Below are positions 33,506-42,377 of a DNA stretch of 64,000 bases, in pieces (position 1 is the stretch's first letter; every line of letters starts with the position of its first letter). The notes under the pieces are model-generated. The model made no database searches. It saw only the letters and a list, made by a program, of their open reading frames with translations, and was not told the origin of the DNA. The stretch comes from Anaerolentibacter hominis (lineage in GTDB: Bacteria > Bacillota > Clostridia > Lachnospirales > Lachnospiraceae): assembly GCF_032380675.1 (NCBI RefSeq), contig NZ_JAWDIX010000001.1, positions 1,674,001-1,738,000 on the forward strand, read 5' to 3'. The translations under genes and the position numbers were made by a program.

Positions 33506-34289
33506 ATATGCAAAAAAGATATTTGACCGTGGAACACCCAATGAACAGATCGCTCTGGATGACTTAAATCTGACTCTGTCCCCCGGTGAATTTGTTACCA
33601 TTATCGGTTCCAACGGCGCCGGCAAATCTACCCTTTTTAATGCAATCTGCGGAAACTTCTGGCTGGACGCAGGTCATATCATCCTGGACGGCAGGGATAT
33701 CACTTACGAAAAAGAATACCTCCGGGCATCGGAAATCGGGCGTCTGTTTCAGGACCCCATGCGGGGAAGCGCTCCCCATATGACAATTGAAGAAAATCTG
33801 GCTCTGGTATATTCCAAGGCCAACCGCCGCCCCCTCTCTCCTGCCCTCAGGAAAAAAGACCGTGATGTCTTCTGCGAGCTTCTCTCCCGGCTGGACATGG
33901 GTCTGGAGGACCGGATGAAAACCCGGATGGGGCTGCTCTCAGGCGGTCAGCGGCAGGCTGTCACCCTGATCATGAGTACCATGATAACGCCGAAGCTGCT
34001 GCTGCTGGATGAGCATACCGCCGCGCTGGACCCTATTACAGCAGAAAAAGTATTAGCCATAACCAAAAGCATCATAACAGAAAAAAATCTGACGGCAATG
34101 ATGATCACTCATAACATAAACTCTGCCCTGGAGCTTGGAACCAGGACGCTCATGCTGGAAGACGGCAGGATCGTTCTGGATCTGACCGGAGAAGAACGCA
34201 AGGCCATGACCGTCACCGGACTGATCGAGCTGTATCGTCAGAAATGCAGCAGAGAATTCGATACCGACCGGGTACTGCTGACAAAATAA
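33492..34289 (+). CDS. ABC importer ATP-binding protein (TrpZ-like)
   Basis: A 265-residue ATPase: Walker A GSNGAGKST, Q-loop LFQDPMRGSA, signature LSGGQRQA and Walker B LLLLDEHTA followed by the switch His in MITHN. The GTG start at 33492 has AAAAGGAGGG upstream and overlaps the permease stop; the longer in-frame reading inside the permease gene is spurious. It completes a binding protein-permease-ATPase importer whose closest named relative is TrpXYZ. Confidence 0.9.
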   Translation: MLQIKYAKKIFDRGTPNEQIALDDLNLTLSPGEFVTIIGSNGAGKSTLFNAICGNFWLDAGHIILDGRDITYEKEYLRASEIGRLFQDPMRGSAPHMTIEENLALVYSKANRRPLSPALRKKDRDVFCELLSRLDMGLEDRMKTRMGLLSGGQRQAVTLIMSTMITPKLLLLDEHTAALDPITAEKVLAITKSIITEKNLTAMMITHNINSALELGTRTLMLEDGRIVLDLTGEERKAMTVTGLIELYRQKCSREFDTDRVLLTK

Positions 34290-34292
34290 CAA

Positions 34293-34320
34293 AAGGGAAT
34301 ACTGCAAACGCAATATCCCC
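34293..34320 (+). terminator. Hairpin after the ABC importer operon
   Basis: AAGGGAATACTGC pairs with GCAATATCCCCTT around a 4-nt loop, 4 bp after the stop codon. There is no T-run, so its termination efficiency is uncertain. Confidence 0.5.
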
Positions 34321-34348
34321 TTAAAATCATAATCTCTTTGTCTCTACT

Positions 34349-34452
34349 GCCCCGCGAGGGCTCTTTCACTTCCGAAGGAATCTTTCACCCGCAGCCCGGG
34401 CTGCGGTTTTCACCGGGCCGAAAAGCATACCCGCTTTTCGGCCCGCTATCAC
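34349..34452. repeat. Ladder of four hairpins with a repeated spacer
   Basis: Four stem-loops with stems of 4, 4, 9 and 13 bp (GCCC/GGGC; TTCC/GGAA; a perfect 18-bp palindrome CCGCAGCCCGGGCTGCGG; CGGGCCGAAAAGC with its complement). They are separated by TCTTTCAC, TCTTTCAC and TTTTCAC, and followed by CTATCAC. The array lies between the ABC importer operon and gldA, whose stop codons face each other. It is not a standard terminator. Confidence 0.7.
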
Positions 34453-34481
34453 TTTTTTCATTCTTCCTTCTTCATTGCCTT

Positions 34482-35573
34482 TTAAATATATTCTTTCCCC
34501 AGCTGATCTGCTGCCAGAATCGCTGCATAGACATCCTCCGGCGTTACGGCAAACGGCATATTATAAATGGACTCACCCTCCGCACAAGTTGCCTTGGCTA
34601 CTGCCATGATCTCCTCCGCCTTTACTTCCTCAATTCCCAGTTCTTCCAGCGTGACAGGCAGTCCAACCTCAATACTGAAACTGAGCACTTCTTCGATCTC
34701 TTCCATCGGAGCATTTTCCAGCACCAACTGAACCAGGGTGCCAAATGCCACCTTCTCTCCATGGTACATGCCATGGCACTGGGGCAGTACGGTAAAGCCG
34801 TTGTGGATCGCATGCGCCCCTGCCAGGCCGCCGCTCTCAAATCCAATTCCGCTTAACAGTGTATTGGCCTCAATAATCTTCTCAACCGCCTTCGTGCAGA
34901 CCTTTTTCTCAACCGCCAGTTTGGCTTTGAATCCTTCGTCCAGCAGTGTCTCATAGCAGAGTCTGGCAAGTGCCTGCGCTGCCATCGTCGTTGTTCCGAA
35001 TGCACAGGTAGACGCGTTGCTTGCTTCACATGCCCTGGCTTCAAAGTAGGTTGCCAGCGCATCTCCCATACCTGCCACAAGCAGACGGGCAGGAGCCTTG
35101 GCAATCACGTCAGTATCCACCAGTACAACATTCGGATTCTGTTTCAGGAACAAATACCGTTCAAACACACCTTCATCTGTATAGATAACAGACAGTCCGC
35201 TGCAGGGAGCGTCGGTAGATGCAATCGTAGGAACAATGACAACCGGAATGTCCTGGAAGTATCCCACTGCCTTCGTGGTATCATGAATCTTGCCGCCGCC
35301 GATACCAATGACTACCTCAATATTCCTGTCAGAGCAAATTCCCATGATACGGTTAATTTCCGTCATGCAGCACTCTCCGTTAAATAATTCATACTCGACC
35401 GTTGCTTCCGATGCGCCGAAGCTGGAATCAACGGTTTCCTTTACTCTCTTTAATCCGCTCTCACTGGCAAGGCACAGTGCCTTTTTGCCAAGGGGAATCA
35501 CATAGGATGCGATGTTTCCCAATTCCCCTTTTCCCTGTACATACTTTCCAGGAGCGATTAATATATTTGCCAT
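34482..35573 (-). CDS. gldA: Glycerol dehydrogenase
   Basis: A 363-residue iron/zinc-containing alcohol dehydrogenase of the GldA group. The NAD-binding GIGGGKIHDTTKA and the metal ligands in GMGDALATYFEA (Asp), GLAGAHAIHNG (His) and CHGMYHGEKVAFG (His) are present. It oxidises glycerol to dihydroxyacetone (or works in reverse). Its length matches the family. It is transcribed alone; a dihydroxyacetone kinase is not present in the window. Confidence 0.93.
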   Translation of the reverse strand: MANILIAPGKYVQGKGELGNIASYVIPLGKKALCLASESGLKRVKETVDSSFGASEATVEYELFNGECCMTEINRIMGICSDRNIEVVIGIGGGKIHDTTKAVGYFQDIPVVIVPTIASTDAPCSGLSVIYTDEGVFERYLFLKQNPNVVLVDTDVIAKAPARLLVAGMGDALATYFEARACEASNASTCAFGTTTMAAQALARLCYETLLDEGFKAKLAVEKKVCTKAVEKIIEANTLLSGIGFESGGLAGAHAIHNGFTVLPQCHGMYHGEKVAFGTLVQLVLENAPMEEIEEVLSFSIEVGLPVTLEELGIEEVKAEEIMAVAKATCAEGESIYNMPFAVTPEDVYAAILAADQLGKEYI

Positions 35574-35774
35574 GATATAATCCTCACTTTCCTAATGATT
35601 TAACTTCGTTAATATAATAACATACTTGCCGGTAAGCTGCTATATTTTTTTAATGTTCAGGCCATTCCCGGATCACATACCTTTCCTTCTTACTTATAGT
35701 TCCTGCTATTCCCTTTTTCCCGGGCCAATGTTAAAATAATATTAGCTTTTTTCTTCAGGAGGGGGAGATTCATC

Positions 35775-37517
35775 ATGAAACTGTTATGGCGGATGGGAAA
35801 GGACGCGATCAAATATAAGGGGTTATATCTGATCGCCATACTTTCCACCTTTGCGCTGACTATTGTCAACCTGATTGTACCGTCCCTGCTTTCATCCATG
35901 ACCGGGCTGCTGGAACAGGGGGCGACAGAAACCATGCTCCGTGAAATCGGGAAAATCACGGTTATTCTGGTCCTGCTCTATTTATCCAGAATCCTGTTCC
36001 GCTATCTGAGTAACTATCTGGCCCACAAGGCCGCCTGGAATCTGGTGGAGGATCTGCGTGTCCGGCTCTATGATCACATTCAGAAGTTCTCTATGTCCTA
36101 TTTTCATGATAAGCAGACCGGTGATCTGATGAGCCGTGTGGTCAATGATACGGCCACTTTTGAGCTGCTCTACGCACATATCATACCGGAGATGGTCACA
36201 AACGCGGTAACGGTAATCGGGGTGATGGCCGTGCTTCTGGTGATTAATCCAAAGCTGGCTCTGCTGACCTGTATTCCGATCCCGTTTATCCTTTTTTCCG
36301 GATGGATTTTTACTACAAAGGTTCGTCCCAATTTCCGGAAATCCCAGAAAGCGCTTGCCGGCCTCAATGCCAAGCTCCAGGACAATTTCTCCGGTATTCA
36401 TGAGATACAGGCCTTCGGTCAGGAGGAATATGAGCAGGAACAGATCACCGGTCAGGCAAGGGTCTTTACAAAGGCTATGCTCCATGCCTTAAATGTAAGC
36501 GCGGTGTTCCATCCAACTGTCGAATTTCTCTCGTCCATCGGAACCGTCATTGTTGTAGGGGTAGGCGGTGTCCTGGCCTTTCATGGTTCTCTCTCGGTCT
36601 CGGATATTGTTGCTTTCCTGCTCTACCTTTCTCTGTTTTATACTCCTATTTCAGGCCTCGGCAAGCTTCTGGAGGATACCCAGCAGGCATATGCCGGCGC
36701 CGAGCGGGTGATGGCTGTCCTGGACACGGACCGTGAAATAAAGGATAAGCCGGATGCAGTTGTGCTGGAACAGGTTGCCGGTGAAATTACGTTTGATGAA
36801 GTTTCCTTTGCCTATGAGAAAGAATCTCCGGTTCTGCAAAATATCAGCTTTACTTGTAAGCCAGGCCAAATGATCGCTCTCGTCGGTCCCACCGGTGTGG
36901 GCAAGACTACCATGACACAGCTGATCTCCCGGTTCTATGACCCGGTTAAAGGCCGGGTGCTCGTTGACGGCACTGATGTCAGGGAGGTAACCCTGGACAG
37001 CCTGCGCAAGAACATCGCTCCGGTGCTCCAGGACACCTTTCTCTTTAACGGTACCATTGCTGAAAATATCGGATATGCCCAGCCGGATGCTTCTATGGAG
37101 GAAATTATCGAAGCGGCGAAAGCCGCACGGATTCACGACAATATTTTGGATATGCCCGACCAGTACAATACTCATGTGGGCGAACGGGGTATGCGCCTCT
37201 CCGGAGGTCAGAAACAGCGTATTGCCATTGCCAGGGCGATTCTCAGAAAGTCCCCCATTATCATTCTGGACGAGGCCACCGCTTCCGTGGACGTGAAGAC
37301 GGAAAAGGAAATTCAGGAGGCAATCCTGGCTCTGGCCGGTACCCGTACGATTGTGGCCATTGCCCACCGGCTCTCCACAATTCGAAATGCCGATCAGATT
37401 CTGGTGCTGGACAAGGGCAGAATCGTTCAGAGGGGTAACCATCAGGAGTTGGTAAACCAGGATGGGCTCTACCGCAGCCTGAATCAGATGAGCCGGGACA
37501 TCGACTATATGGAATAG
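35775..37517 (+). CDS. ABC exporter, fused membrane and ATPase domains
   Basis: A 580-residue half-transporter: six helices in the first ~310 residues, then a nucleotide-binding domain with Walker A GPTGVGKTT, signature RLSGGQKQR and Walker B IIILDEATAS. It probably works as a homodimer to export a lipid, peptide or drug. AGGAGGGGG precedes ATG 35775. Most exporters of this type that form heterodimers have a partner gene adjacent; none is seen here. A terminator follows directly. Confidence 0.9.
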   Translation: MKLLWRMGKDAIKYKGLYLIAILSTFALTIVNLIVPSLLSSMTGLLEQGATETMLREIGKITVILVLLYLSRILFRYLSNYLAHKAAWNLVEDLRVRLYDHIQKFSMSYFHDKQTGDLMSRVVNDTATFELLYAHIIPEMVTNAVTVIGVMAVLLVINPKLALLTCIPIPFILFSGWIFTTKVRPNFRKSQKALAGLNAKLQDNFSGIHEIQAFGQEEYEQEQITGQARVFTKAMLHALNVSAVFHPTVEFLSSIGTVIVVGVGGVLAFHGSLSVSDIVAFLLYLSLFYTPISGLGKLLEDTQQAYAGAERVMAVLDTDREIKDKPDAVVLEQVAGEITFDEVSFAYEKESPVLQNISFTCKPGQMIALVGPTGVGKTTMTQLISRFYDPVKGRVLVDGTDVREVTLDSLRKNIAPVLQDTFLFNGTIAENIGYAQPDASMEEIIEAAKAARIHDNILDMPDQYNTHVGERGMRLSGGQKQRIAIARAILRKSPIIILDEATASVDVKTEKEIQEAILALAGTRTIVAIAHRLSTIRNADQILVLDKGRIVQRGNHQELVNQDGLYRSLNQMSRDIDYME

Positions 37518-37523
37518 ATACTT

Positions 37524-37560
37524 AGAGCCCCCGGCATTTACGCCGAGGGCTCTCTTATTT
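37524..37560 (+). terminator. Terminator of the ABC exporter
   Basis: AGAGCCCCCGGC pairs with GCCGAGGGCTCT (one mismatch) around a 6-nt loop, then TCTTATTTTT. Confidence 0.8.
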
Positions 37561-37581
37561 TTAACTCAGTTACATATTTCC

Positions 37582-38193
37582 TTATGCCAGTTCCTTTTTC
37601 TTATAAATCCGCATGGAAACCAGCATGGAAAGCAGGAATAATACCACCAGGATAACCGGTGACAGCCATACATAATCCATCAGCCAGACCAAATCAGGCA
37701 GATTAATATTCATTTTCGAGACAATCATGATAAGAGCAAAGGGAATCAGAAAAATCAGCATCATCGCAATCCTTCCCCGCTCCGCGCCCAGCTTAAAAAG
37801 CACAGGAAGCATCAATATGTTGTACACAATGGCAAGCGCTGAGATAAGTAAAATCGCATATAGGTTCTCTTTACTATACATCCCCAGGATGCCCTGCATA
37901 ATCATGTTCAGGCAAAAACCGACGGCCTGCAAGATAAGGGACAGGATATATTTGCTGACAACGATATCATTTCTGGAAATCGGCATCGTCAGGACGTACT
38001 TATCCCAATTTGCTTTTTCATCATAAGCAAGAGTATTAATCGGCAGTATTACCATGAATATCATAACAAATCCTGCGAAAAGGGATATATTTTTATTCAT
38101 CATACTGATGATGGCATAGACAAAAATTACAATGCCCAGTGTTTTGCCCTGGCTCTTTAATATGTTCAGATCTTTTTTCAGCAAGCCGCCCAT
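37582..38193 (-). CDS. ABC-2 type permease of a YtrA-like operon
   Basis: A 203-residue membrane protein with about six helices, matching small ABC-2 permeases that pair with a YtrB-like ATPase. It begins right after the stop codon of the ATPase gene (TAAATG), so the two are translationally coupled. The exported compound is unknown; operons of this type (GntR regulator, ATPase, ABC-2 permease) often respond to cell-envelope stress or peptide antibiotics. Confidence 0.85.
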   Translation of the reverse strand: MGGLLKKDLNILKSQGKTLGIVIFVYAIISMMNKNISLFAGFVMIFMVILPINTLAYDEKANWDKYVLTMPISRNDIVVSKYILSLILQAVGFCLNMIMQGILGMYSKENLYAILLISALAIVYNILMLPVLFKLGAERGRIAMMLIFLIPFALIMIVSKMNINLPDLVWLMDYVWLSPVILVVLFLLSMLVSMRIYKKKELA

Positions 38194-39045
38194 TTATCTC
38201 TCCTCCTTCACATGATACAGCATAATATCTTCGATATTGGCTCTGTCTACTACGTGACTGCCCCGCAACTCTTTTCTCAGTACCAAAGCTTCCACGCCGA
38301 ACTGATTCTTTCGCACGCCTTTGATAATAGAAGGGTCAATGGACGCCAGATCCTTCTCCGAGCACTTGAGCACCCCATACTCTTCCAGCAGCTCATCCTT
38401 CGGTTTGCAGAAGAGAACTTTGCCCTTATGAATGAAAGTAATATAATCACAGATTTTCTCCAGGTCGCTGAGTATATGGGAAGAAATCAGTATTGTGTGA
38501 TCTTCTTCCTGGATAAAATCCAGGAAAATATCCAGTATCTCATCTCTGACAACCGGGTCCAGTCCGCTGGTCGCCTCATCCAGGATCAGCAGCTTGGGAT
38601 TGTGGGCCAGCGCCACGGCGATAGAAAGCTTCGTCTTCATCCCTCTGGAATAATCTTTGATCAGCTTTTTCTCCGGCAGATCGAATTTCCGGATCAGTTC
38701 ATTGTATTTATTTTGATTCCAGCTGCTGTAGATGGAACGCATAATGGAACCAACCATTTTAACGGAACAGGTGTCGGGCAGACAGCTCTCATCCAACACT
38801 ACTCCGATCTCTTCTTTTTTCTTCTTGGGAAAGTTCACATTGCTTCTCCCCAACAGGGTAATGCTGCCGCTGTCCCTGTTGATCAAATCCAGAATCAGCT
38901 TAATTGTCGTACTTTTACCAGCTCCGTTCTCACCGATAAAACCCATAATACAGCCGCCTGGCAGATCAAAGGAAACATGATCCAGCGTAAAGCCGGAAGG
39001 GTACTTCTTGGTTACATTCTGTAAGGACAACGCAAGCTCTGACAT
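38194..39045 (-). CDS. ABC transporter ATPase (YtrB-like)
   Basis: A 283-residue ATPase with Walker A GENGAGKST, signature YSRGMKTKLSIAVAL and Walker B KLLILDEATSG, followed by SSHILSDLEKI. The Ser-Arg-Gly-Met form of the signature is usual for exporters of the ABC-2/YtrB group. It lies between the GntR gene (18-bp gap) and the permease gene. Confidence 0.9.
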   Translation of the reverse strand: MSELALSLQNVTKKYPSGFTLDHVSFDLPGGCIMGFIGENGAGKSTTIKLILDLINRDSGSITLLGRSNVNFPKKKKEEIGVVLDESCLPDTCSVKMVGSIMRSIYSSWNQNKYNELIRKFDLPEKKLIKDYSRGMKTKLSIAVALAHNPKLLILDEATSGLDPVVRDEILDIFLDFIQEEDHTILISSHILSDLEKICDYITFIHKGKVLFCKPKDELLEEYGVLKCSEKDLASIDPSIIKGVRKNQFGVEALVLRKELRGSHVVDRANIEDIMLYHVKEER

Positions 39046-39063
39046 TTCTACTCTCTCTCCTTT

Positions 39064-39447
39064 TTATAGGTCTGATGAATCGTTATAAAACAGTTTAAGT
39101 AATTCAATCAGTTCTTCAATCGACAGCCCGCACAGGGCGGAGGCTTTCACAATTTCCTTCATGTGATTCTCTATGCTCCTGAGATGCTCTTCCCGGATAA
39201 ATTCGGTATTTTTCTCCGCGACAAAGCTGCCTTTACCGGTCAGCGATACGATAAATCCTTCCCGCTCCAGTTCCTCGTAAGCGCGCTTTGTGGTAATCAC
39301 GCTGATGCGAAGTTCCTTGGCAAGAAGCCGCATAGACGGAAGGGCGTCCCCTTCCTTCAGCTCGCCGGAAAGAATCATTGCCTTGATCTGTGAACTGATC
39401 TGTTCATAAATTGGAATCCCATTGGTATTACTGATTACAATATTCAC
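39064..39447 (-). CDS. GntR-family regulator, YtrA subfamily
   Basis: A 127-residue protein with a GntR winged helix (YEQISSQIKAMILSGELKEG, then MRLLAKELRISVITTKRAYEEL) and only a short helical tail (~50 residues), which defines the YtrA subfamily. It leads an operon with its target ABC transporter and probably represses it through the palindrome at 39466-39494. Confidence 0.9.
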   Translation of the reverse strand: MNIVISNTNGIPIYEQISSQIKAMILSGELKEGDALPSMRLLAKELRISVITTKRAYEELEREGFIVSLTGKGSFVAEKNTEFIREEHLRSIENHMKEIVKASALCGLSIEELIELLKLFYNDSSDL

Positions 39448-39465
39448 TGAAATAGCCCTTTCTCT

Positions 39466-39508
39466 ATATTGTATATATTCATTATATACAATATTGCTCT
39501 TCTGTCAA
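39466..39508 (-). promoter_or_regulatory. Sigma-A promoter inside a perfect palindromic operator (YtrA-type)
   Basis: On the minus strand TTGACA (39503-39508), a 16-bp spacer and TATAAT (39481-39486). The operator (39466-39494) has perfect 11-bp arms (ATATTGTATAT and its complement) with a 7-bp centre, and it covers the whole -10 box. A regulator bound there would block transcription of the GntR/ABC operon. Confidence 0.8.
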
Positions 39509-39530
39509 GATATTTAATGAAAAATGTGAA

Positions 39531-39565
39531 AGACCACCCCCTCCTGTACCCAGAGGAGATGGTCT
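39531..39565 (-). terminator. Terminator of the alpha-amylase gene
   Basis: AGACCATCTCCTCTG pairs with the CAGG..TGGTCT arm, 6 bp past the downstream-frame stop codon at 39571. This shows that the real gene extends to that stop. Confidence 0.65.
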
Positions 39566-39570
39566 CTATT

Positions 39571-41009
39571 CTATTCCGGTATATACACAGCGGCCCCGCT
39601 GACTCCGACGGTAAATGCCCCGCAGCCGTCCACGCCGATCAGCACACGTTCTCCGCCGTTAAATATATTTTTAAACCAAAGTCCGGCAAGCCGTTCCCCC
39701 ACATACATATTCTTCGTACCGGGTCCTCTGTTGGATACCAGAGCGGCCAGCCCGGAAGCAGCCAGAGTGCTCTCCCCCCCCTGGTCCACCCGATCAGATG
39801 GGCGTCATCCAGATAATCGTGCTGCGCGCCATAGGCACAGTCCCGCCTCACGGCAATCAGGCTTGAAAGTCCCTCCACGGGAAGAATGTCATCATGAGGA
39901 ATTCCGTAGTAATCCCCGTAGAATACACATGGGTAACCCTCCTGTCTGGTCAGAAGCAAGGCATATGCCGCCTGCTTAAACCATGGCTGGACAAATGAAG
40001 TCAGCGCCTGGCCCGGCTGGGTATCGTGATTGTCTACGAACGTAACCGCTTTTACCGGATTCTCCTTAACAAGCGTCCCGTCAAGAATCCGCCTCAGGTC
40101 ATACCCTTCTCCCTGACAGGAGGCCTGAAACAGATTAAAATGAAGAGGTACGTCAAACAGGGACATATCCCCGTTCACAAGTCCCAGGTACCTCTCCAGG
40201 ACATTCCTGTCCTGATGCCAGTATTCCCCAACCGCGAAGAGCTCTTTTCCGGAATGCCGCCTCATTTCCGGAAGCCAGTCCCGGTAAAAATACGAGGTAA
40301 TATGCTTGACCGCATCCAGGCGGAATCCGTCAATACCCGTTGTATCCAGATACCACTTGCCCCAGGCGGTCAGCTCCTGCACAACCTCCGGATTGGAGAA
40401 ATCCACGTCCGCTCCCATAAGATAATCATAATTTCCATGCTCCGTGTCCACGGAATCTTCCCATTTCTTACCGGTGAATCGGTAAATACGGCTTTTCATC
40501 GACTCTTGATCCCAGTCCACCCCATCAAAATGCGTCCAGTTCCACCTGAAACCGGAATATTTACCTTCTCTTCCCGGAAAATCAAATTTCGTCCAGGCCT
40601 CTATCTCTTCAGACGGGGAAGTGGTCATAAGATGGTTCTGACTGTCCACTTCCTCCGCTTTAATTGTCTCCATTCCGTCCGCACCGATATGGTGATTCAG
40701 CACAATATCCGCATACACGTTGATGCCATTCTTCTGAAATGTCTGAATGGCCGCCAGGTATTCGTCCCGGTTTCCATATTTGGTAGGCACCGATCCTTTC
40801 TGATCAAATTCCCCCAGATCATAAAGATCATACACCGCATATCCCACGTCCCGTATGCCGCCTGCGCCTTTATAGGCCGGAGGCAGCCATACCGCAGTTA
40901 TGCCGGTTTCAGCCAGTTCCCCTGCCCTCCCGCCGGCCAGCCTCCAAAAGGAAGCGTCTTCCGGCAGATACCATTCAAAAAACTGCATGATCGTTCCGTT
41001 TTTATCCAT
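39571..41009 (-). pseudogene. Cytoplasmic alpha-amylase (GH13) with a C-terminal frameshift
   Basis: About 409 codons from ATG 41009 encode an intracellular GH13 alpha-amylase without signal peptide (MDKNGTIMQFFEWYLPEDAS). Catalytic Asp lies in GFRLDAVKH, Glu in AVGEYWHQ and Asp in FVDNHDTQ. After LIGWTRG the frame meets eight G (39775-39782); the proper C-terminal domain (SGLAALVSN, MYVGERLAG, GAFTVGVSG) continues in the next frame to the stop at 39571. Six or nine G would restore the ~479-residue protein. The catalytic barrel is complete, so the truncated form may still fold. A sequencing error in a homopolymer, phase variation or decay are all possible. Confidence 0.8.
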
Positions 41010-41028
41010 TCCCCGGTCCTTTCTTGCA

Positions 41029-41370
41029 TTATATAAAGACAAACTGTACCAGCAGCATGTAGATAACCGTTCCGCCTGCAATTGACAGCAGTGTATTCTT
41101 CTTCCAGCTGTGGAGCAGCACGATACTCCCGATAGCAATCAATTCCGGAAGCCAGCCTCCCAATGCAGTGAAGGTTATATTTTTCAGGCAGTACACGACC
41201 AGCAGGCCGATTACCGCGCAGGGAAGTACCTTGCCCAGATAGGATATGTATCTGGGCGGTGTCTTTCTATCCGGAAATAAAAGGAAGGGCAGAAACCGGG
41301 TTAATATGGTTCCCAGTGCAACCGCTCCGATAATCCCCAGCGTTTCAAGAGGTGTCAAAAACATATTCAT
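41029..41370 (-). CDS. azlD: AzlD-family branched-chain amino acid export subunit
   Basis: A ~113-residue, four-helix membrane protein with the AzlD pattern (GTILTRFLPFLLFP, then YLGKVLPCAVIGLLVVYCL). It pairs with AzlC, whose gene lies just upstream on the same strand (68-bp gap). AzlCD exports branched-chain amino acids and toxic analogues. The start may be ATG 41370 or GTG 41385; ATG is chosen because no strong ribosome site distinguishes them. Confidence 0.85.
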   Translation of the reverse strand: MNMFLTPLETLGIIGAVALGTILTRFLPFLLFPDRKTPPRYISYLGKVLPCAVIGLLVVYCLKNITFTALGGWLPELIAIGSIVLLHSWKKNTLLSIAGGTVIYMLLVQFVFI

Positions 41371-41438
41371 ACTATTTATTCTCACGGCAAACCGCCTGCC
41401 CTGGGCCTGCAGTCTGCCTCTCTCCTTCTTTTAACTGT

Positions 41439-42173
41439 CTATGCACTAAGTTCCGTTTCTTCTGAAACTTCCGCTTTCTCCAGAGGTTTCCTCAACAGGG
41501 TTAAACACACCAGGAGCCCGATCATAGCGGGAATAATAAATTGATCCGCTCCAAATAAGATGACACAAAGAGCAGAGATCCCCACCCCGATTGCTGCAGG
41601 CAGCCGGTTCTTCCGGTTCTCCCACTGATTTAAAAATATGACGACAAACAGCGCCGTCAGTACGAAGTCCAGCCCCTTTGTATCAAAGCTGACCAGACCG
41701 CCCAGCAGCCCTCCTATTACGGAGCCCCCGATCCAGTACAGGTAGTCCAGCAGAGAGATAAAGAAATAAAACGATTTCCGGTCCACTCCCTCCGGCACCT
41801 CGGCACTGCATGCAATAGAAAATGTCTCATCACACATCGTGTAAATTAAAAAACCTTTTATTTTACCCAATCCCCTGTACTTTTTCAGCATGGAAATCCC
41901 GTAAAACAAGTGCCTAGCGTTCACCATCAGGGACATCAGAAACGCCTGAAGCGGATTAAACGGAATGGTTAAGAGCGTAATCGCCACAAACTGCATACTT
42001 CCGCAGAACGCTACCGCACTCATCAGAAAGCTCCACAGCACTCCGTACCCCTTCGTATTCATCAGCACTCCGTAGGCGATACCAAGGAAAGCAAACCCGG
42101 TCAGAACCGGTATCGTCTGAGGAAATGCGGCCCGAAAGGCCTTCTTCCACATCTCTTTTTTATCCTTGTCCAT
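41439..42173 (-). CDS. azlC: AzlC-family branched-chain amino acid exporter
   Basis: A 244-residue membrane protein. The AzlC signature is clear: FPQTIPVLTGFAFLGIAYGV, then FCGSMQFVAITLL and LMVNARHLFYGISMLKKY. ATG 42173 follows GGGAGG by ten bases; a second ATG 18 bp upstream is less well placed because that ribosome site lies inside it. It forms the AzlCD exporter with the next gene. Confidence 0.9.
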   Translation of the reverse strand: MDKDKKEMWKKAFRAAFPQTIPVLTGFAFLGIAYGVLMNTKGYGVLWSFLMSAVAFCGSMQFVAITLLTIPFNPLQAFLMSLMVNARHLFYGISMLKKYRGLGKIKGFLIYTMCDETFSIACSAEVPEGVDRKSFYFFISLLDYLYWIGGSVIGGLLGGLVSFDTKGLDFVLTALFVVIFLNQWENRKNRLPAAIGVGISALCVILFGADQFIIPAMIGLLVCLTLLRKPLEKAEVSEETELSA

Positions 42174-42321
42174 ACAACATTCACCTCCCATAATACAAAA
42201 ACCGGCGCGGTCGCGGCCGGGATACCGTAATCAAAACTGTTGTCTATTTTACCACAATACTGCAATGCGCCGCAAGCTCTGTTCGGCTTACATACCCGAA
42301 CAATGACGCCGATCACAGTAA

Positions 42322-42358
42322 AAAAATGGTGCTTTTTGACCCAAAAGCACCATTTTTC
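42322..42358 (-). terminator. Terminator of the glyoxalase gene
   Basis: TGGTGCTTTT pairs with AAAAGCACCA around a short loop, then seven T on the minus strand, 20 bp past the stop codon at 42378. Confidence 0.8.
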
Positions 42359-42377
42359 CTTCATATAATAACAATAT

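Noticed and set aside
34349..34452. The hairpin ladder as a CRISPR array
   Set aside because: The repeated unit is only 7-8 nt, the segments between are palindromes, and no cas gene is nearby.
40026..41036. A 336-codon open frame on the + strand opposite the alpha-amylase
   Set aside because: The minus strand carries all catalytic motifs of GH13 and a proper ribosome site; the + frame has none.
41029..42173. A T-box or leucine-responsive leader before azlCD
   Set aside because: The upstream region contains no T-box motif or leader hairpins; the glyoxalase terminator lies there instead.
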